Shown here: positions 16,454 to 24,538 of the stretch, in pieces | Numbering within the stretch: position 1 is the stretch's first letter | How the letters are laid out: each line of letters opens with the position of its first letter | NCBI GenBank assembly: GCA_039818945.1 | Contig: JBCBSZ010000015.1 | Location: forward strand, 1 to 64,000 | Source: JBCBSZ01 sp039818945 | GTDB lineage: Bacteria > Actinomycetota > Acidimicrobiia > Acidimicrobiales > Poriferisodalaceae | Length of the DNA: 64,000 nt | Direction: 5' to 3' | Position numbers and translations under genes: made by a program | The notes under the pieces: model-generated | What the model saw: only the letters and a program-made list of their open reading frames with translations | Told to the model about the DNA's origin: nothing | The model's database searches: none

Positions 16454-17590
16454 ATGCCCACGCCGCTCCCCCGCCCCGGCACCGAGAACCTCGAACCGCC
16501 CGACGCCGACCAGGCCCGCTTCGTTGCCCAGGGCATCGCTTCGGCGTGCCGCCTCGATGGCGGCCTGACCGAGCTGCAGTCGCTCGTCCTCGGCGCGATC
16601 GCCCGGTCGATGACCGGCCACGAGATCGACACGGCCTCGTTGAGCCCGATCTCGGCGTCCGAGTTCGCCGAGGGGCTAGCCGACCGGAACGCCGCGTTCC
16701 GGACGCGCCTGCTGCAGCTCATGGAGCTGGGGCACATGATCCTGCCCGAGCCGAGCGTGGCCGTCGCCGACCGCGTGATCGACTTCGCCCGGGAGCTCTC
16801 GATCGAGAACGACTGCGTCCACATGGCCCGCGAGCTGGCCGAGGGCTCGCGCCAGCTGGTCGCCGCCGACATCGACCGCAGCCGCTACCTCATGAACCTC
16901 GACCTGTCCGGCTTCACCCCGCTGCAGACCGAGGACGACAAGAACTGGGCCTGGACGAACACCGCCATCAAGCCCGAGCTCGCCGCGCGATGGCGGAGCC
17001 TGCGCGACCACGACGAGGGCACGCTCGGGCGCATGGTCCACTCGTTCTACGAGGCGCGCGGGTTCCGGTTCCCGGGCGAGGAAGGGTCCGCGCCGCCCCT
17101 GCTCGCCCAGCACGACTTCGTCCACGTGATCGCCGACTACGCGAGCAACGTCGAGTCGGAGCTGGAGGTCTTCGCCTTCATCGCCCGATCGAGCGACGAC
17201 CCGGCCGCCTTCGCACTCCTCGCCATGGTCATCAACCTGTTCCAGACCGGGCAGCTCGAGGGCGCCGCGGGCATCTTCGACGCCGATCCGGGGCACCTCG
17301 ACGCCGAGGGCATGCCCGAGCGGCTCGCCGACGCCTTTCGCCGCGGCGCGCTCACCCACGGCAGCCAGGAGTTCCTCGCCACGAACTTCTGGGAGCACGT
17401 CGACCGACCGATCGGGGAGGTGCGCGAGCACTTCGGCGTCGTGGCGAAGAGCGAGCTGGCCGCCGACGCCGGCTCGCTGTCGCCGTGGGACCCGGAGGGG
17501 ATGAGCATCTACCAGCAGCGCGCCGGCCGCGAGCTGGCCGCCGAGCATGGTCGGCCCTACGACGACCACGGGGCGTCCGTCTCGGCCTGA
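16454..17590 (+). CDS. Coq4-like protein with N-terminal TerB-like helical domain
   Basis: A 378-residue two-part protein. Residues from about 20 to 140 are helical with the TerB-like style of a LTELQSLVLGAIARS helix and acidic turns. The C-terminal half matches the Coq4 family: GTLGRMVHSFYEARGF, then HDFVHVIADYASNVESELEV, which holds HDxxH-x11-E exactly as in the Coq4 zinc site, and finally TNFWEHVDRPIGEVREHFGV matching the WE...PL-xxLR end. Coq4 removes C1 of the ubiquinone ring or organises the ubiquinone complex, but actinobacteria normally make menaquinone, so its substrate here is unknown. No ubiquinone genes are nearby. Confidence 0.72.
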   Translation: MPTPLPRPGTENLEPPDADQARFVAQGIASACRLDGGLTELQSLVLGAIARSMTGHEIDTASLSPISASEFAEGLADRNAAFRTRLLQLMELGHMILPEPSVAVADRVIDFARELSIENDCVHMARELAEGSRQLVAADIDRSRYLMNLDLSGFTPLQTEDDKNWAWTNTAIKPELAARWRSLRDHDEGTLGRMVHSFYEARGFRFPGEEGSAPPLLAQHDFVHVIADYASNVESELEVFAFIARSSDDPAAFALLAMVINLFQTGQLEGAAGIFDADPGHLDAEGMPERLADAFRRGALTHGSQEFLATNFWEHVDRPIGEVREHFGVVAKSELAADAGSLSPWDPEGMSIYQQRAGRELAAEHGRPYDDHGASVSA

Positions 17591-17637
17591 CGCTCGCCCG
17601 GGGGCATGCGCCGCCATACCGTGGGGTTCTGCCCTCC

Positions 17638-17937
17638 GTGCCCGCTCCGCCGCCGACGACCGGCCTCCGCGACGCCCTGTCGATCGTCGCCCAGCCGGTC
17701 AACCTGCGACGAACGACCAAGATCGCCCTGATCGTCGGCACGGTGCTCTTCGCCATCAACCAGGCGGACGTCGTGATGGGCGGCGATGCGACGATGATGA
17801 CCTGGGTGAAGGTGGCGCTGACCTTCGTCGTGCCGTTCGTCGTCTCGAACCTCGGCGTGGTGCACGCAACCCGGCTGCATCGCGCCCACCACGGCGGCGA
17901 CGGGCTCGACCACGGACTCGACGAGCCGCACGCCTGA
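17638..17937 (+). CDS. NrtS-like small membrane protein
   Basis: A 99-residue protein with two hydrophobic segments. It has the NrtS pattern: RRTTKIALIVGTVLFAINQADVV, then TWVKVALTFVVPFVVSNLGVV. NrtS proteins are described as nitrate/nitrite transport-related in some bacteria; that role is unsupported here because no nitrate genes are nearby. GTG 17638 is preceded by CATACCGT at a -10-like distance. The histidine-rich C-terminus (RLHRAHHGGDGLDHGLDEPH) might bind metal. Confidence 0.65.
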   Translation: MPAPPPTTGLRDALSIVAQPVNLRRTTKIALIVGTVLFAINQADVVMGGDATMMTWVKVALTFVVPFVVSNLGVVHATRLHRAHHGGDGLDHGLDEPHA

Positions 17938-18012
17938 GCGGGGAATGGGCCGGCGGCGATGCCGGGTTCGCGACAGCTCCCGCCCCCATCGGATGCCAGG
18001 CTGGAGCGCGTC

Positions 18013-19509
18013 ATGGACACCGATCCCACCCCCGATCCGACCACCCCCTCACGGTCGCTGGTCGTCGCGATCGCCGGCGCCGTCGCGGCCGTCGTCGTGG
18101 TCGCCGTCGGCTTCCTCGTCCTCCGATCCGACGACGGCGACACGGTCGAGGCGGCCGAGTCGCCGGAGACGACGGTCACGAGCGCGGCACCCACCACCGA
18201 TGCGCCCCCGACGACGCCGGCGTCGACGACGTCGACGACGTCGATTCCCCTGGCCGACCCACCCCCACCCTCCGATGCGAACCTCGAGCTCTGGGTCGGG
18301 ACCTACGCCTGGACCGAGGTGGCCGAGGCCAGCGGCTCCGAGCTCTCGGTGGTCCACGAGCTGACGCTCGACGCCGTGACCAACAGCGGCCGGGCCCTCA
18401 CCGGTGGCTTCACCCAGACCGGCGAGTCGGTCGAGACGAACCTCCGGGTCCGAGCGAACCCGAACGCCGACGGCACCGGCATCGCCGTCGAGCTGATCGA
18501 GATCGACCGGGGCAAGGGCATCGAGGTGCCCGGCGATGTGCTCTTCGAGCTCACCGGCGATCCGGCCGAGCCCACCACCGTGCTGCTCGATCTCGTCACG
18601 CTCCGGATCGACCACCCGGCCGAGGGCACGTACTTCGTCCCCGCGACCGGCGACGTGCCCGCCACCGACGACGAGGCCACGGCGCTCCCGACGAGCTTCT
18701 GGGCCATCGAGGACGAGACCTACGACCTGGTCTCGGTCGACTCCACCTCCGGCGAGGTGCTCCGCCGCGTCGCCGGCTGGGGCCCGCTGTCGGACGACCC
18801 GGACGTGCTCGGTCAGGCGCTCGTCGGCGTCGACGCCGCCGCCAGCGGACTCGCCTGGGTCAGCGACTGCTGCGAGCCGGCCGCCGGCGGCCTCTTCGCC
18901 ATCGGCCCCGACACCGCCGGCATCGACGCCCCGCTCGCCACGGCGCTCGGGGTGTGGCCCGAGCTCTCGCCCGACGGGAGCCGTGTCGCGATGGGCGTGC
19001 TCGAGGAGGGGGTGCAGGTCAGCGATGCCACGACCGGCGAGGTCGTGATCGGTGCGGAGCGCACCGGGCCCATCCTGTCCCGACCGACCGACGTGCCCGG
19101 CTTTCCTCAGCCCCTCGGCTGGATCGACGACAACGTCGTCGCCGTGTCGATCACCGACCACGACGCGCTCGAGTCGACGATCACCCTCTTCACCACCGCG
19201 GGCGAACCGACGTGGGCCGGCGAGGTGAGCGTCGCCGGCATCGTGCGCGACGGCACGGCGGCCGATGGTCTGCTGTGGCTGCTGGTCAGCCCGAGGCTCG
19301 AGGACCGCTCCGCCGTGCTCGTGACCTTCGATTGGATCGAGGGCGAGCTCATCCGGGAGGTGGACATTCCCGACGGCACGATAGCGATCGATGCCGACCC
19401 CACCGGCAGCCACCTCCTCGAGCTGACCGACGAGGGCGACGCCGCGGTGAGCACGGCCTCCGGCGAGCGGATCCCCCTGCCCGGGGCCTACCTCGACGTC
19501 AGCTGGTAG
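18013..19509 (+). CDS. membrane-anchored extracellular protein with DUF5991-like and beta-propeller-like regions
   Basis: A 498-residue protein with a short cytoplasmic N-terminus, one membrane anchor at about residues 16-38 (LVVAIAGAVAAVVVVAVGFL), and a Thr/Ser/Pro-rich linker to about residue 90. The next region starts LWVGTYAWTEVAE, resembling the short GxYxWxE motif of DUF5991 proteins. From about residue 230 onward there are repeats of beta-propeller type such as GWGPLSDDPD, ELSPDGSRVAMG and LTDEGDAAVSTASG. A paired cysteine in WVSDCCEPAAGG is notable. The substrate is unknown. ATG 18013 is preferred over an upstream ATG that adds 18 residues. It overlaps the convergent kinase gene by 11 bases. 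Confidence 0.6.
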   Translation: MDTDPTPDPTTPSRSLVVAIAGAVAAVVVVAVGFLVLRSDDGDTVEAAESPETTVTSAAPTTDAPPTTPASTTSTTSIPLADPPPPSDANLELWVGTYAWTEVAEASGSELSVVHELTLDAVTNSGRALTGGFTQTGESVETNLRVRANPNADGTGIAVELIEIDRGKGIEVPGDVLFELTGDPAEPTTVLLDLVTLRIDHPAEGTYFVPATGDVPATDDEATALPTSFWAIEDETYDLVSVDSTSGEVLRRVAGWGPLSDDPDVLGQALVGVDAAASGLAWVSDCCEPAAGGLFAIGPDTAGIDAPLATALGVWPELSPDGSRVAMGVLEEGVQVSDATTGEVVIGAERTGPILSRPTDVPGFPQPLGWIDDNVVAVSITDHDALESTITLFTTAGEPTWAGEVSVAGIVRDGTAADGLLWLLVSPRLEDRSAVLVTFDWIEGELIREVDIPDGTIAIDADPTGSHLLELTDEGDAAVSTASGERIPLPGAYLDVSW

Positions 19510-20860
19510 CCGGCGGCAGCGAGAACCCGACCGCCGCGCCGCCCTCGGCCCGGTTCCGGGCGAACACCTCGCCTCCGTGGTCCGCGACGACCTTGGCGAC
19601 GATCGCCAGCCCCAGCCCCGAACCCGGCACAGCCTGCGATGCGCTCGACCGATGGAACCGGTCGAAGATGCGGCCGAGATCCGGCTCGGGGATGCCGGGG
19701 CCCTGATCGAAAACCGTCACGGTGCGGTCGCGGGCGGTGACGACGATCGTCCCGGCGCCGCCGTGCTTGCGGGCGTTGTCCAGCAGGTTCCCGATCGCTC
19801 GCCGCAGCGCGTCCTCGTCGCCCTCCACCGCGGTCGGTTCGGTGTCGACGACGACCGCCTCGTCGCCGCGACCGCCGAGCTCGGCGACGGCCGTCTCGGT
19901 GACCGCAGCGAGGTCGAGCGGTCGGTGCTCGCGCTCGTCTCGCGAGTCGGTGGCGAGCTCGACGATCTCGGTCACGACGGCGCTCAGGTGGCGGAGCTCG
20001 GAGCGCACCCGCCCGAGCATCTCCTGGCGCTCCGCCTCGTCGATCGAGGGCGCGCGGACGAGCAGATCGACGTTCGCCCGGATGCTGGTGAGGGGGGTGC
20101 GCAGCTCGTGGGCGGCGTCCTGCACGAGCTGATGCTGCTGGCGCCGGCTCTCGGTGAGGGCCTCGAGCATGTCGTCGAACGACGCGGCGAGCCGCCCGAT
20201 CTCGTCGTCGCCACCCACGGCGATGGGCGTGTCGAGGTCCTGGGTCGCCGCGACGCGCTCGACCGAGGCGGTCAGCCGCCGCAACGGCGACGTCGCCGCA
20301 CGGGCCACGAGCCAGCCGATCACGGCGGCGGCGACGGCCAGGACGGCTCCGATGAGCAGCGCCCGGCTCCGGATGGTCGCGAGCAGGGCGTTGGTGCTGT
20401 CGATCTCGCGGGCGACCTGCACCGCTCCCCCGCCGGGCACGTGGCGGGTGATCATCCGGTAGGTCGTGCCGTCGACCTCGATGGTGCGGAGCACCGGATC
20501 AGCCCCACCGCGCGGCGTGACCGTCAGGTCGATCGGCTCGACCGGGAGCTCGACACCGAGCGACACGATGATCTCGCCGTCCTCGTCGAGCTGCTGCACG
20601 ACGGCGTCGGCCTCGACCGCCCGTTGGACGTCGTCCTGGTCGATCGCCGCGCCGACGCCGCCACGCCGGTTGCCCTCGGGAGGCTGGCCGCGGGCACCGG
20701 AGGTGATCTCCTCGGACCGCTCCCGCAGGAACTTGTCGACGTCCTCGTTCACCTCGTCGTTGGTCGAGACGAGCGTCGCCCACGTGACGATCAGGGTGAC
20801 GACGACCGCGAGCGCGGCGAACACGACCGACAGCCGACCGCCCAGACCGAGGCGCAGCAT
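19499..20860 (-). CDS. sensor histidine kinase (MprB/PrrB-like)
   Basis: A 453-residue membrane histidine kinase. Two membrane segments flank an extracytoplasmic sensor of about 125 residues: the first near residues 8-32, the second near 165-188. The HAMP domain follows (RLTASVERVAATQDLDTPI), then the phospho-acceptor helix VQDAAHELRTPLTSIRANVDLL with its histidine, then ATP-binding N box NLLDNARKHG, G1 FDQGPGIPEPD, F box IFDRFHRS and G2 GSGLGLAIV. The start overlaps the stop of the response regulator (ATGA), so the two are co-translated. Confidence 0.93.
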   Translation of the reverse strand: MLRLGLGGRLSVVFAALAVVVTLIVTWATLVSTNDEVNEDVDKFLRERSEEITSGARGQPPEGNRRGGVGAAIDQDDVQRAVEADAVVQQLDEDGEIIVSLGVELPVEPIDLTVTPRGGADPVLRTIEVDGTTYRMITRHVPGGGAVQVAREIDSTNALLATIRSRALLIGAVLAVAAAVIGWLVARAATSPLRRLTASVERVAATQDLDTPIAVGGDDEIGRLAASFDDMLEALTESRRQQHQLVQDAAHELRTPLTSIRANVDLLVRAPSIDEAERQEMLGRVRSELRHLSAVVTEIVELATDSRDEREHRPLDLAAVTETAVAELGGRGDEAVVVDTEPTAVEGDEDALRRAIGNLLDNARKHGGAGTIVVTARDRTVTVFDQGPGIPEPDLGRIFDRFHRSSASQAVPGSGLGLAIVAKVVADHGGEVFARNRAEGGAAVGFSLPPATS

Positions 20861-21546
20861 CAGGACGACCCGTCGTCGCGAACGACGAAGCCCACCCCGC
20901 GCACCGTCTCGATCATCCGCTCGAGCCCGGTGGCCTCGAGCTTGCGTCGCAGGTACCCGACGTGGACGTCGAGCGACCGCGACGAGCCGTCGAAGTCGAA
21001 GCCCCAGATGCGCTCGTACATGACGCTGCGGGACAGCACGATGCCCTCGTTGCGCATCAGCAGGTGGAGGATCTCGAACTCGGTACGGGTCAGGTGCACC
21101 GGGTCGTCGCCGCTGCGCACCTCGTGCCGCCGCGGGTCGAGGGTGACCGCCCCGCAGGTGATGATCTCGTCGGCCTCGTCGTCGGCGCTGCGGCGGAGCA
21201 GCGCACGGATGCGGGCGAGCAGCTCGTCGAGGTCGAACGGCTTGGCGAGGTAGTCGTCCGCGCCGGCGTCGAGCCCCTCGACGCGGTCGCGGACCTCCTG
21301 GCGGGCGGTCAGCATGAGCACGGGCGTGCGGTCGCGCCGGGCCCGCATCCGCCGGCACACGGCGAGCCCGTCGACGTGGGGCATCATCACGTCGAGGACC
21401 ACGCAGTCGACGTCCGAGCTGCCCAGGACCTCGAGCGCCGCAGCGCCGTCCTCGGCCACGACCACGTCGTAGCCCTCGTAGCGCAGGATGCGGTCGAGCG
21501 CCGTGCGGATCTCCGCGTCGTCCTCGGCGATCAACACGGTGGACAT
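20860..21546 (-). CDS. OmpR family response regulator (MprA-like)
   Basis: A 228-residue regulator. The receiver domain has the acidic pair in LIAEDDAEIRTALD near residue 10, the phospho-acceptor aspartate in CVVLDVMMPHVDGL near 51, Thr in VLMLTAR near 79 and Lys in YLAKPFDLDELL near 101. The C-terminal winged helix has VHLTRTEFEILHLLMRNEGIV, SRSLDVHVGYLRRKL and METVRGVGFVV-type end, where RGVGF is the wing of OmpR proteins. It is encoded first, followed by the kinase. Candidate binding repeats lie in the divergent region upstream at 21609-21648. Confidence 0.95.
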   Translation of the reverse strand: MSTVLIAEDDAEIRTALDRILRYEGYDVVVAEDGAAALEVLGSSDVDCVVLDVMMPHVDGLAVCRRMRARRDRTPVLMLTARQEVRDRVEGLDAGADDYLAKPFDLDELLARIRALLRRSADDEADEIITCGAVTLDPRRHEVRSGDDPVHLTRTEFEILHLLMRNEGIVLSRSVMYERIWGFDFDGSSRSLDVHVGYLRRKLEATGLERMIETVRGVGFVVRDDGSS

Positions 21547-21608
21547 GCGGCGCAGGGTAACGGTGGCGACAGCGCTCGGAGCGGGGCCGACCACGCCCGG
21601 CGGCCGAT

Positions 21609-21648
21609 CTTGCCGTTTCCTTGCCGGTGCCCTTCGGGCGCCTTGCGG
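21609..21648 (+). promoter_or_regulatory. phased direct repeats, candidate OmpR-type operator
   Basis: CTTGCCG occurs at 21609 and 21620, with the variants CTTCGGG at 21632 and CTTGCGG at 21642. Spacing of about 11 bases per turn matches the tandem half-sites bound by OmpR-family response regulators. The array is between the response regulator gene and the divergent Ser/Thr kinase gene and could control both. Confidence 0.5.
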
Positions 21649-21695
21649 GTCGGACCTCACGGTGAGACGGGCACCGGAACGAACAGGAGCCGACC

Positions 21696-23168
21696 GTGAC
21701 CAGCCCAGCCCCGACCCCCCACATCGACGGCATCGAGATCCTCGACGTGATCGCCCGCGGTGGACAATCGACGGTCTACCGAGGTCGACAACCGGAGCAC
21801 GATCGGGAGGTCGCGGTGAAGGTCCACGACGGCCTCCCCGCCGCCGACGCCCGCCGCCGGGCCGAACGGGAGCGGCGAGCGCTGGCGCGGGTCTCGGACC
21901 ACCCTGCGGTCATCTCGCTGCTCGGCGCCGGCACGACCGCCGAGGGCGCCCGCTACCTCGTGCTGGAGCTGGCGACGCAGGGATCGCTGGAGGATCGCCT
22001 CGCGGCGGGCCCGCTCGGCGTCGACGAGGCGACCGAGCTCGTCATCTGCCTGGCCGCCGCGCTGGAGCACGCGCACCGCGCCGGGGTCGTCCACTGCGAC
22101 GTCAAGCCGGCCAACGTGGTGCGCACCGCGTCCGGCGAGTGGAAGCTCGCCGACTTCGGCGTCGCCGCGATCGAGGACGGCGACGCGACGTCGACGCTGC
22201 AGGTCAGCTTCGGGCACGCGGCCCCCGAGGTGTTCGAGGGCGCACCCGCATCGCCGCACGGCGACGTCTACTCGCTCGGCAGCACCCTGCTCACGCTGCT
22301 CACGGGTGAGGTGCCCTTCGGCCGCCGTGAGGGCGAGGCGATGGCGGCGACGGTGCACCGCCTCGCCACCCACGCCCCGCCGGATCCCCGCGAGGCCGGC
22401 GTCGCCGACCCGCTGGCGCGACTCATCGAGGTGGCGATGCACAAGCACCCCGAGGAGCGTCCGCCCAGCGCGTGGTTCCTCGCCACGGCCCTCGACGCCG
22501 TGCGCTCGGAGCTGGGACTCGCGCCCGTCCGTGCGACCTTCGCGCCGCCGACGCCGGCGCCGGCGTCGAGCGGGGACGAGACGGTCGTCGTGCGCTGGGC
22601 CGGCGAGGAGGACGAGGAGGCGACGCCCACCGAGCGGCCGACGCGTCGCCGCCGTCGGCGCCCCGTGCTCGTCGCCGCCGCGGTCGTCGCGCTGGCCGCC
22701 GCCGGTGCCGGATCCTGGGCGCGCTCCTCGTCGGATCCGGCCGAGACCGCGGACGCGCCGCTCACGGCGACGACGGTCGCCGCAGCAGCGGACGATCCGG
22801 TCGTGGTCACGACGACCGCAGCTCCCGCACCCGCGCCCGAGCCGGCGGCCGACCCGGCGATCCCCGAGCCAGAGCCAGCACCCGAGGCCGAGCTCGACGC
22901 CGCCGAGGCGTCGGTCGCCGAGGCCGAGCCCCGGTCCGAGGTCGACGCCGCCGAGGCGCCCGAGCCCGAGCCGACGCCCGACCCGGGCGATCCCGACCCG
23001 GCCGATCCCGACCCGGCCGGGGCAGCGGAGCCCGCGGTCGAGGTCGGCACGCCGCCTCCCGGCGACGGTCAGCCCGGCGGCGACGGCCGGGGCGACGGCG
23101 GCGACGGGCCCCGGCCCGGGCGCGACGGCGGGCCGAGGGGCCGGGGTGGGCCCGGCGGACGGCCCTGA
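21696..23168 (+). CDS. serine/threonine protein kinase with membrane anchor and Pro/Glu-rich extracellular tail
   Basis: A 490-residue kinase. The eukaryotic-type domain spans about residues 12-265: nucleotide loop ARGGQSTVYRG, the invariant lysine in REVAVKVH, catalytic loop VVHCDVKPANVV, metal-binding aspartate in LADFGVAA and APE in HAAPEVFEG. The catalytic loop has Cys in place of the arginine of HRD, so it is a non-RD kinase that may not need activation-loop phosphorylation. A basic stretch RRRRRR precedes one membrane segment near residue 330. The rest is a Pro/Ala/Glu/Asp-rich tail, ending in Gly/Arg repeats, without PASTA domains. GTG 21696 has a GGAG ribosome-binding site. Confidence 0.9.
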   Translation: MTSPAPTPHIDGIEILDVIARGGQSTVYRGRQPEHDREVAVKVHDGLPAADARRRAERERRALARVSDHPAVISLLGAGTTAEGARYLVLELATQGSLEDRLAAGPLGVDEATELVICLAAALEHAHRAGVVHCDVKPANVVRTASGEWKLADFGVAAIEDGDATSTLQVSFGHAAPEVFEGAPASPHGDVYSLGSTLLTLLTGEVPFGRREGEAMAATVHRLATHAPPDPREAGVADPLARLIEVAMHKHPEERPPSAWFLATALDAVRSELGLAPVRATFAPPTPAPASSGDETVVVRWAGEEDEEATPTERPTRRRRRRPVLVAAAVVALAAAGAGSWARSSSDPAETADAPLTATTVAAAADDPVVVTTTAAPAPAPEPAADPAIPEPEPAPEAELDAAEASVAEAEPRSEVDAAEAPEPEPTPDPGDPDPADPDPAGAAEPAVEVGTPPPGDGQPGGDGRGDGGDGPRPGRDGGPRGRGGPGGRP

Positions 23169-23229
23169 CGATCGGTCGACGCCCGCAGGGCCCTGGGGTA
23201 CGGTCCGGCGCCAACGAGGGGGTCGAACG

Positions 23230-23376
23230 ATGGCGGGCAGCGTCTCCAACGTCGTCGAGTTGATCGGGACGAGCGCCGAGTCGTGGGAGCAGGACGTGCT
23301 CATCGAGGACGGCGAGATCTGTCTGTTCCGCACGAAGATCCGGCTGTCGTTCAAGCACACGGTCACCGAGGACTGA
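23230..23376 (+). CDS. dodecin-like mini-protein lacking the central helix
   Basis: A 48-residue protein just downstream of the Ser/Thr kinase. The first half, VSNVVELIGTSAESWEQ, matches the first strand and turn of dodecin (xxxVxEIVGTSxxxxE), and the second half, GEICLFRTKIRLSFKHTV, matches the last dodecin strands (xxxYQVxxKVGFRLE). The middle, normally about 24 residues forming the helix and second strand, is absent. Dodecins are about 68 residues and store flavin. An upstream TACGGT at about 23205 could be a -10. It is followed after 7 bases by a dodecin-USP fusion gene, so both likely share a transcript. Confidence 0.6.
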   Translation: MAGSVSNVVELIGTSAESWEQDVLIEDGEICLFRTKIRLSFKHTVTED

Positions 23377-23383
23377 GCACGCC

Positions 23384-24097
23384 GTGCCCCGTCCCGAGGA
23401 GCCGATCCACCAGGTCCTCCGCCTGGTCGCCACCTCGCCGACGTCCTGGGAGGACGCGGCGCGGTCGGGTGTCCGGGAGGCGGCGAGCTCGATCGACGAT
23501 CTCCGCAACGCCCGCGTGACCGAGCTCGACCTGACCCGGGTGGACGACGAGGTCCGCTACCGGGTGAAGCTCGAGGTCAGCTACCGCATCGATCGCGCCC
23601 GCCGCTCGGTCGAGGACCCCGGCCGCACCGTGCAGGTCCACCGCATCCTGCTCGTCGCCAACCAGACGCTCGACACCGACGCGGTCACCTCGCTCGTGAC
23701 GGCACGTGCGGCGGGCGGGCCGTGCGAGCTCCACGTGGTCGTCCCCCGCCACCAGGAGCTCCGGACCGACGACACGCTCTCGATGTCGTCGCTGCACCCG
23801 ATGGGTGGCTACACACCGGTGATGGTCGAGGACGAGGAAGCCTCCGAGCATGCGACCCGGGACCGTCTCCGGTCCTGCGAGCGCCTGCTGGACGACCTCG
23901 GCGTGGCCCACACGGCGGAGATCGGGCCACGGGACCCGTACGTCGCCGTGACCGCAGCGCTCGAACGAACCAGCGTCGACGAGATCGTCATCTCCATGCT
24001 CCCCGGCGGAGCGTCACGATGGCTGCGTCTCGATCTGCCCAGCCGCCTGCGGCGCCTCGTCGACGTTCCCGTCACGACGATCCAACCCGAGAGCTGA
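23384..24097 (+). CDS. dodecin-universal stress protein-like fusion
   Basis: A 237-residue protein. Residues about 6-70 fit the dodecin fold: HQVLRLVATSPTSWEDAARS, a helix VREAASSIDDLRN, then ARVTELDLTRV and VRYRVKLEVSYRIDR. Residues about 85-235 resemble a universal stress protein-type alpha/beta domain: HRILLVANQTL, a second strand CELHVVVPR, and the end VDEIVISMLPGGASRWLRLDLPSRLRRLVDVPVTTI, where the GASRWLRLDLPSRL part parallels the G-x2-G-x9-G(S/T) nucleotide loop of USPs but loses its glycines. GTG 23384 is 7 bases from the preceding stop. Its 3' end overlaps the convergent hydrogenase protease gene by 84 bases. Confidence 0.7.
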   Translation: MPRPEEPIHQVLRLVATSPTSWEDAARSGVREAASSIDDLRNARVTELDLTRVDDEVRYRVKLEVSYRIDRARRSVEDPGRTVQVHRILLVANQTLDTDAVTSLVTARAAGGPCELHVVVPRHQELRTDDTLSMSSLHPMGGYTPVMVEDEEASEHATRDRLRSCERLLDDLGVAHTAEIGPRDPYVAVTAALERTSVDEIVISMLPGGASRWLRLDLPSRLRRLVDVPVTTIQPES

Positions 24098-24538
24098 CGT
24101 CAGACGCCGAACGACGGCGACCGCCTCACCGAGGTTGCGCCGGCCCGTCTCGCTGAGGCCGAAGCCGGGCTCGAAGCGCTCGCCGGCGACCGCGACGACG
24201 ACGAGTCGCCCGGGGAGACGTCCGAGCGCCCGTCCGAGCTCGACGGCCTCGGCGAGGCCCAGGCCGTGGCTGGACCGACGGTCGTCGCCACGGAGCGCCG
24301 CCTCCTCACCGTCGATGACCGTCACCGGAGCGACCGAGCCGACGCGTGCGGCGTCCACGACGACCGCCACCTCCGCTGCCTCCCAGGCCGCGAGGAGCCG
24401 GGCGGGATCGCCGTCGGCCTCGACCAGACGCAAGCCGGCCGGTGGGACGGGGCGAGCGAGCGACCTGACCACCTCGATCCCGATCGCGTCGTCGTGGGCG
24501 GCCTCGTTCCCGAGACCGATGATCACCACGGCGCTCAC
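24014..24538 (-). CDS. hydrogenase maturation protease
   Basis: A 174-residue endopeptidase of the HycI/HoxM family, which removes the C-terminal extension of the NiFe large subunit after nickel insertion. The N-terminus GLGNEAAHDDAIGIEVV has the conserved GxGNxxxxDDxxG motif with the nickel-probing acidic residue (usually E, here E in GNEA). ADGDPARLLAAWEAAEVAVVVDA contains the second acidic site (DA). GTG 24538 overlaps the stop of the large subunit (GTGA). The family is about 155 residues; the C-terminal 25 residues here run into the opposite gene and may be dispensable. Confidence 0.86.
   Translation of the reverse strand: MSAVVIIGLGNEAAHDDAIGIEVVRSLARPVPPAGLRLVEADGDPARLLAAWEAAEVAVVVDAARVGSVAPVTVIDGEEAALRGDDRRSSHGLGLAEAVELGRALGRLPGRLVVVAVAGERFEPGFGLSETGRRNLGEAVAVVRRLTSALGLDRRDGNVDEAPQAAGQIETQPS

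Noticed and set aside
18170..18250. Short GAC/GTC tandem repeats resembling a microsatellite or CRISPR-like repeat.
   Set aside because: They are codons of a Thr/Ser/Pro-rich linker in the anchored beta-propeller protein, with no spacer structure.
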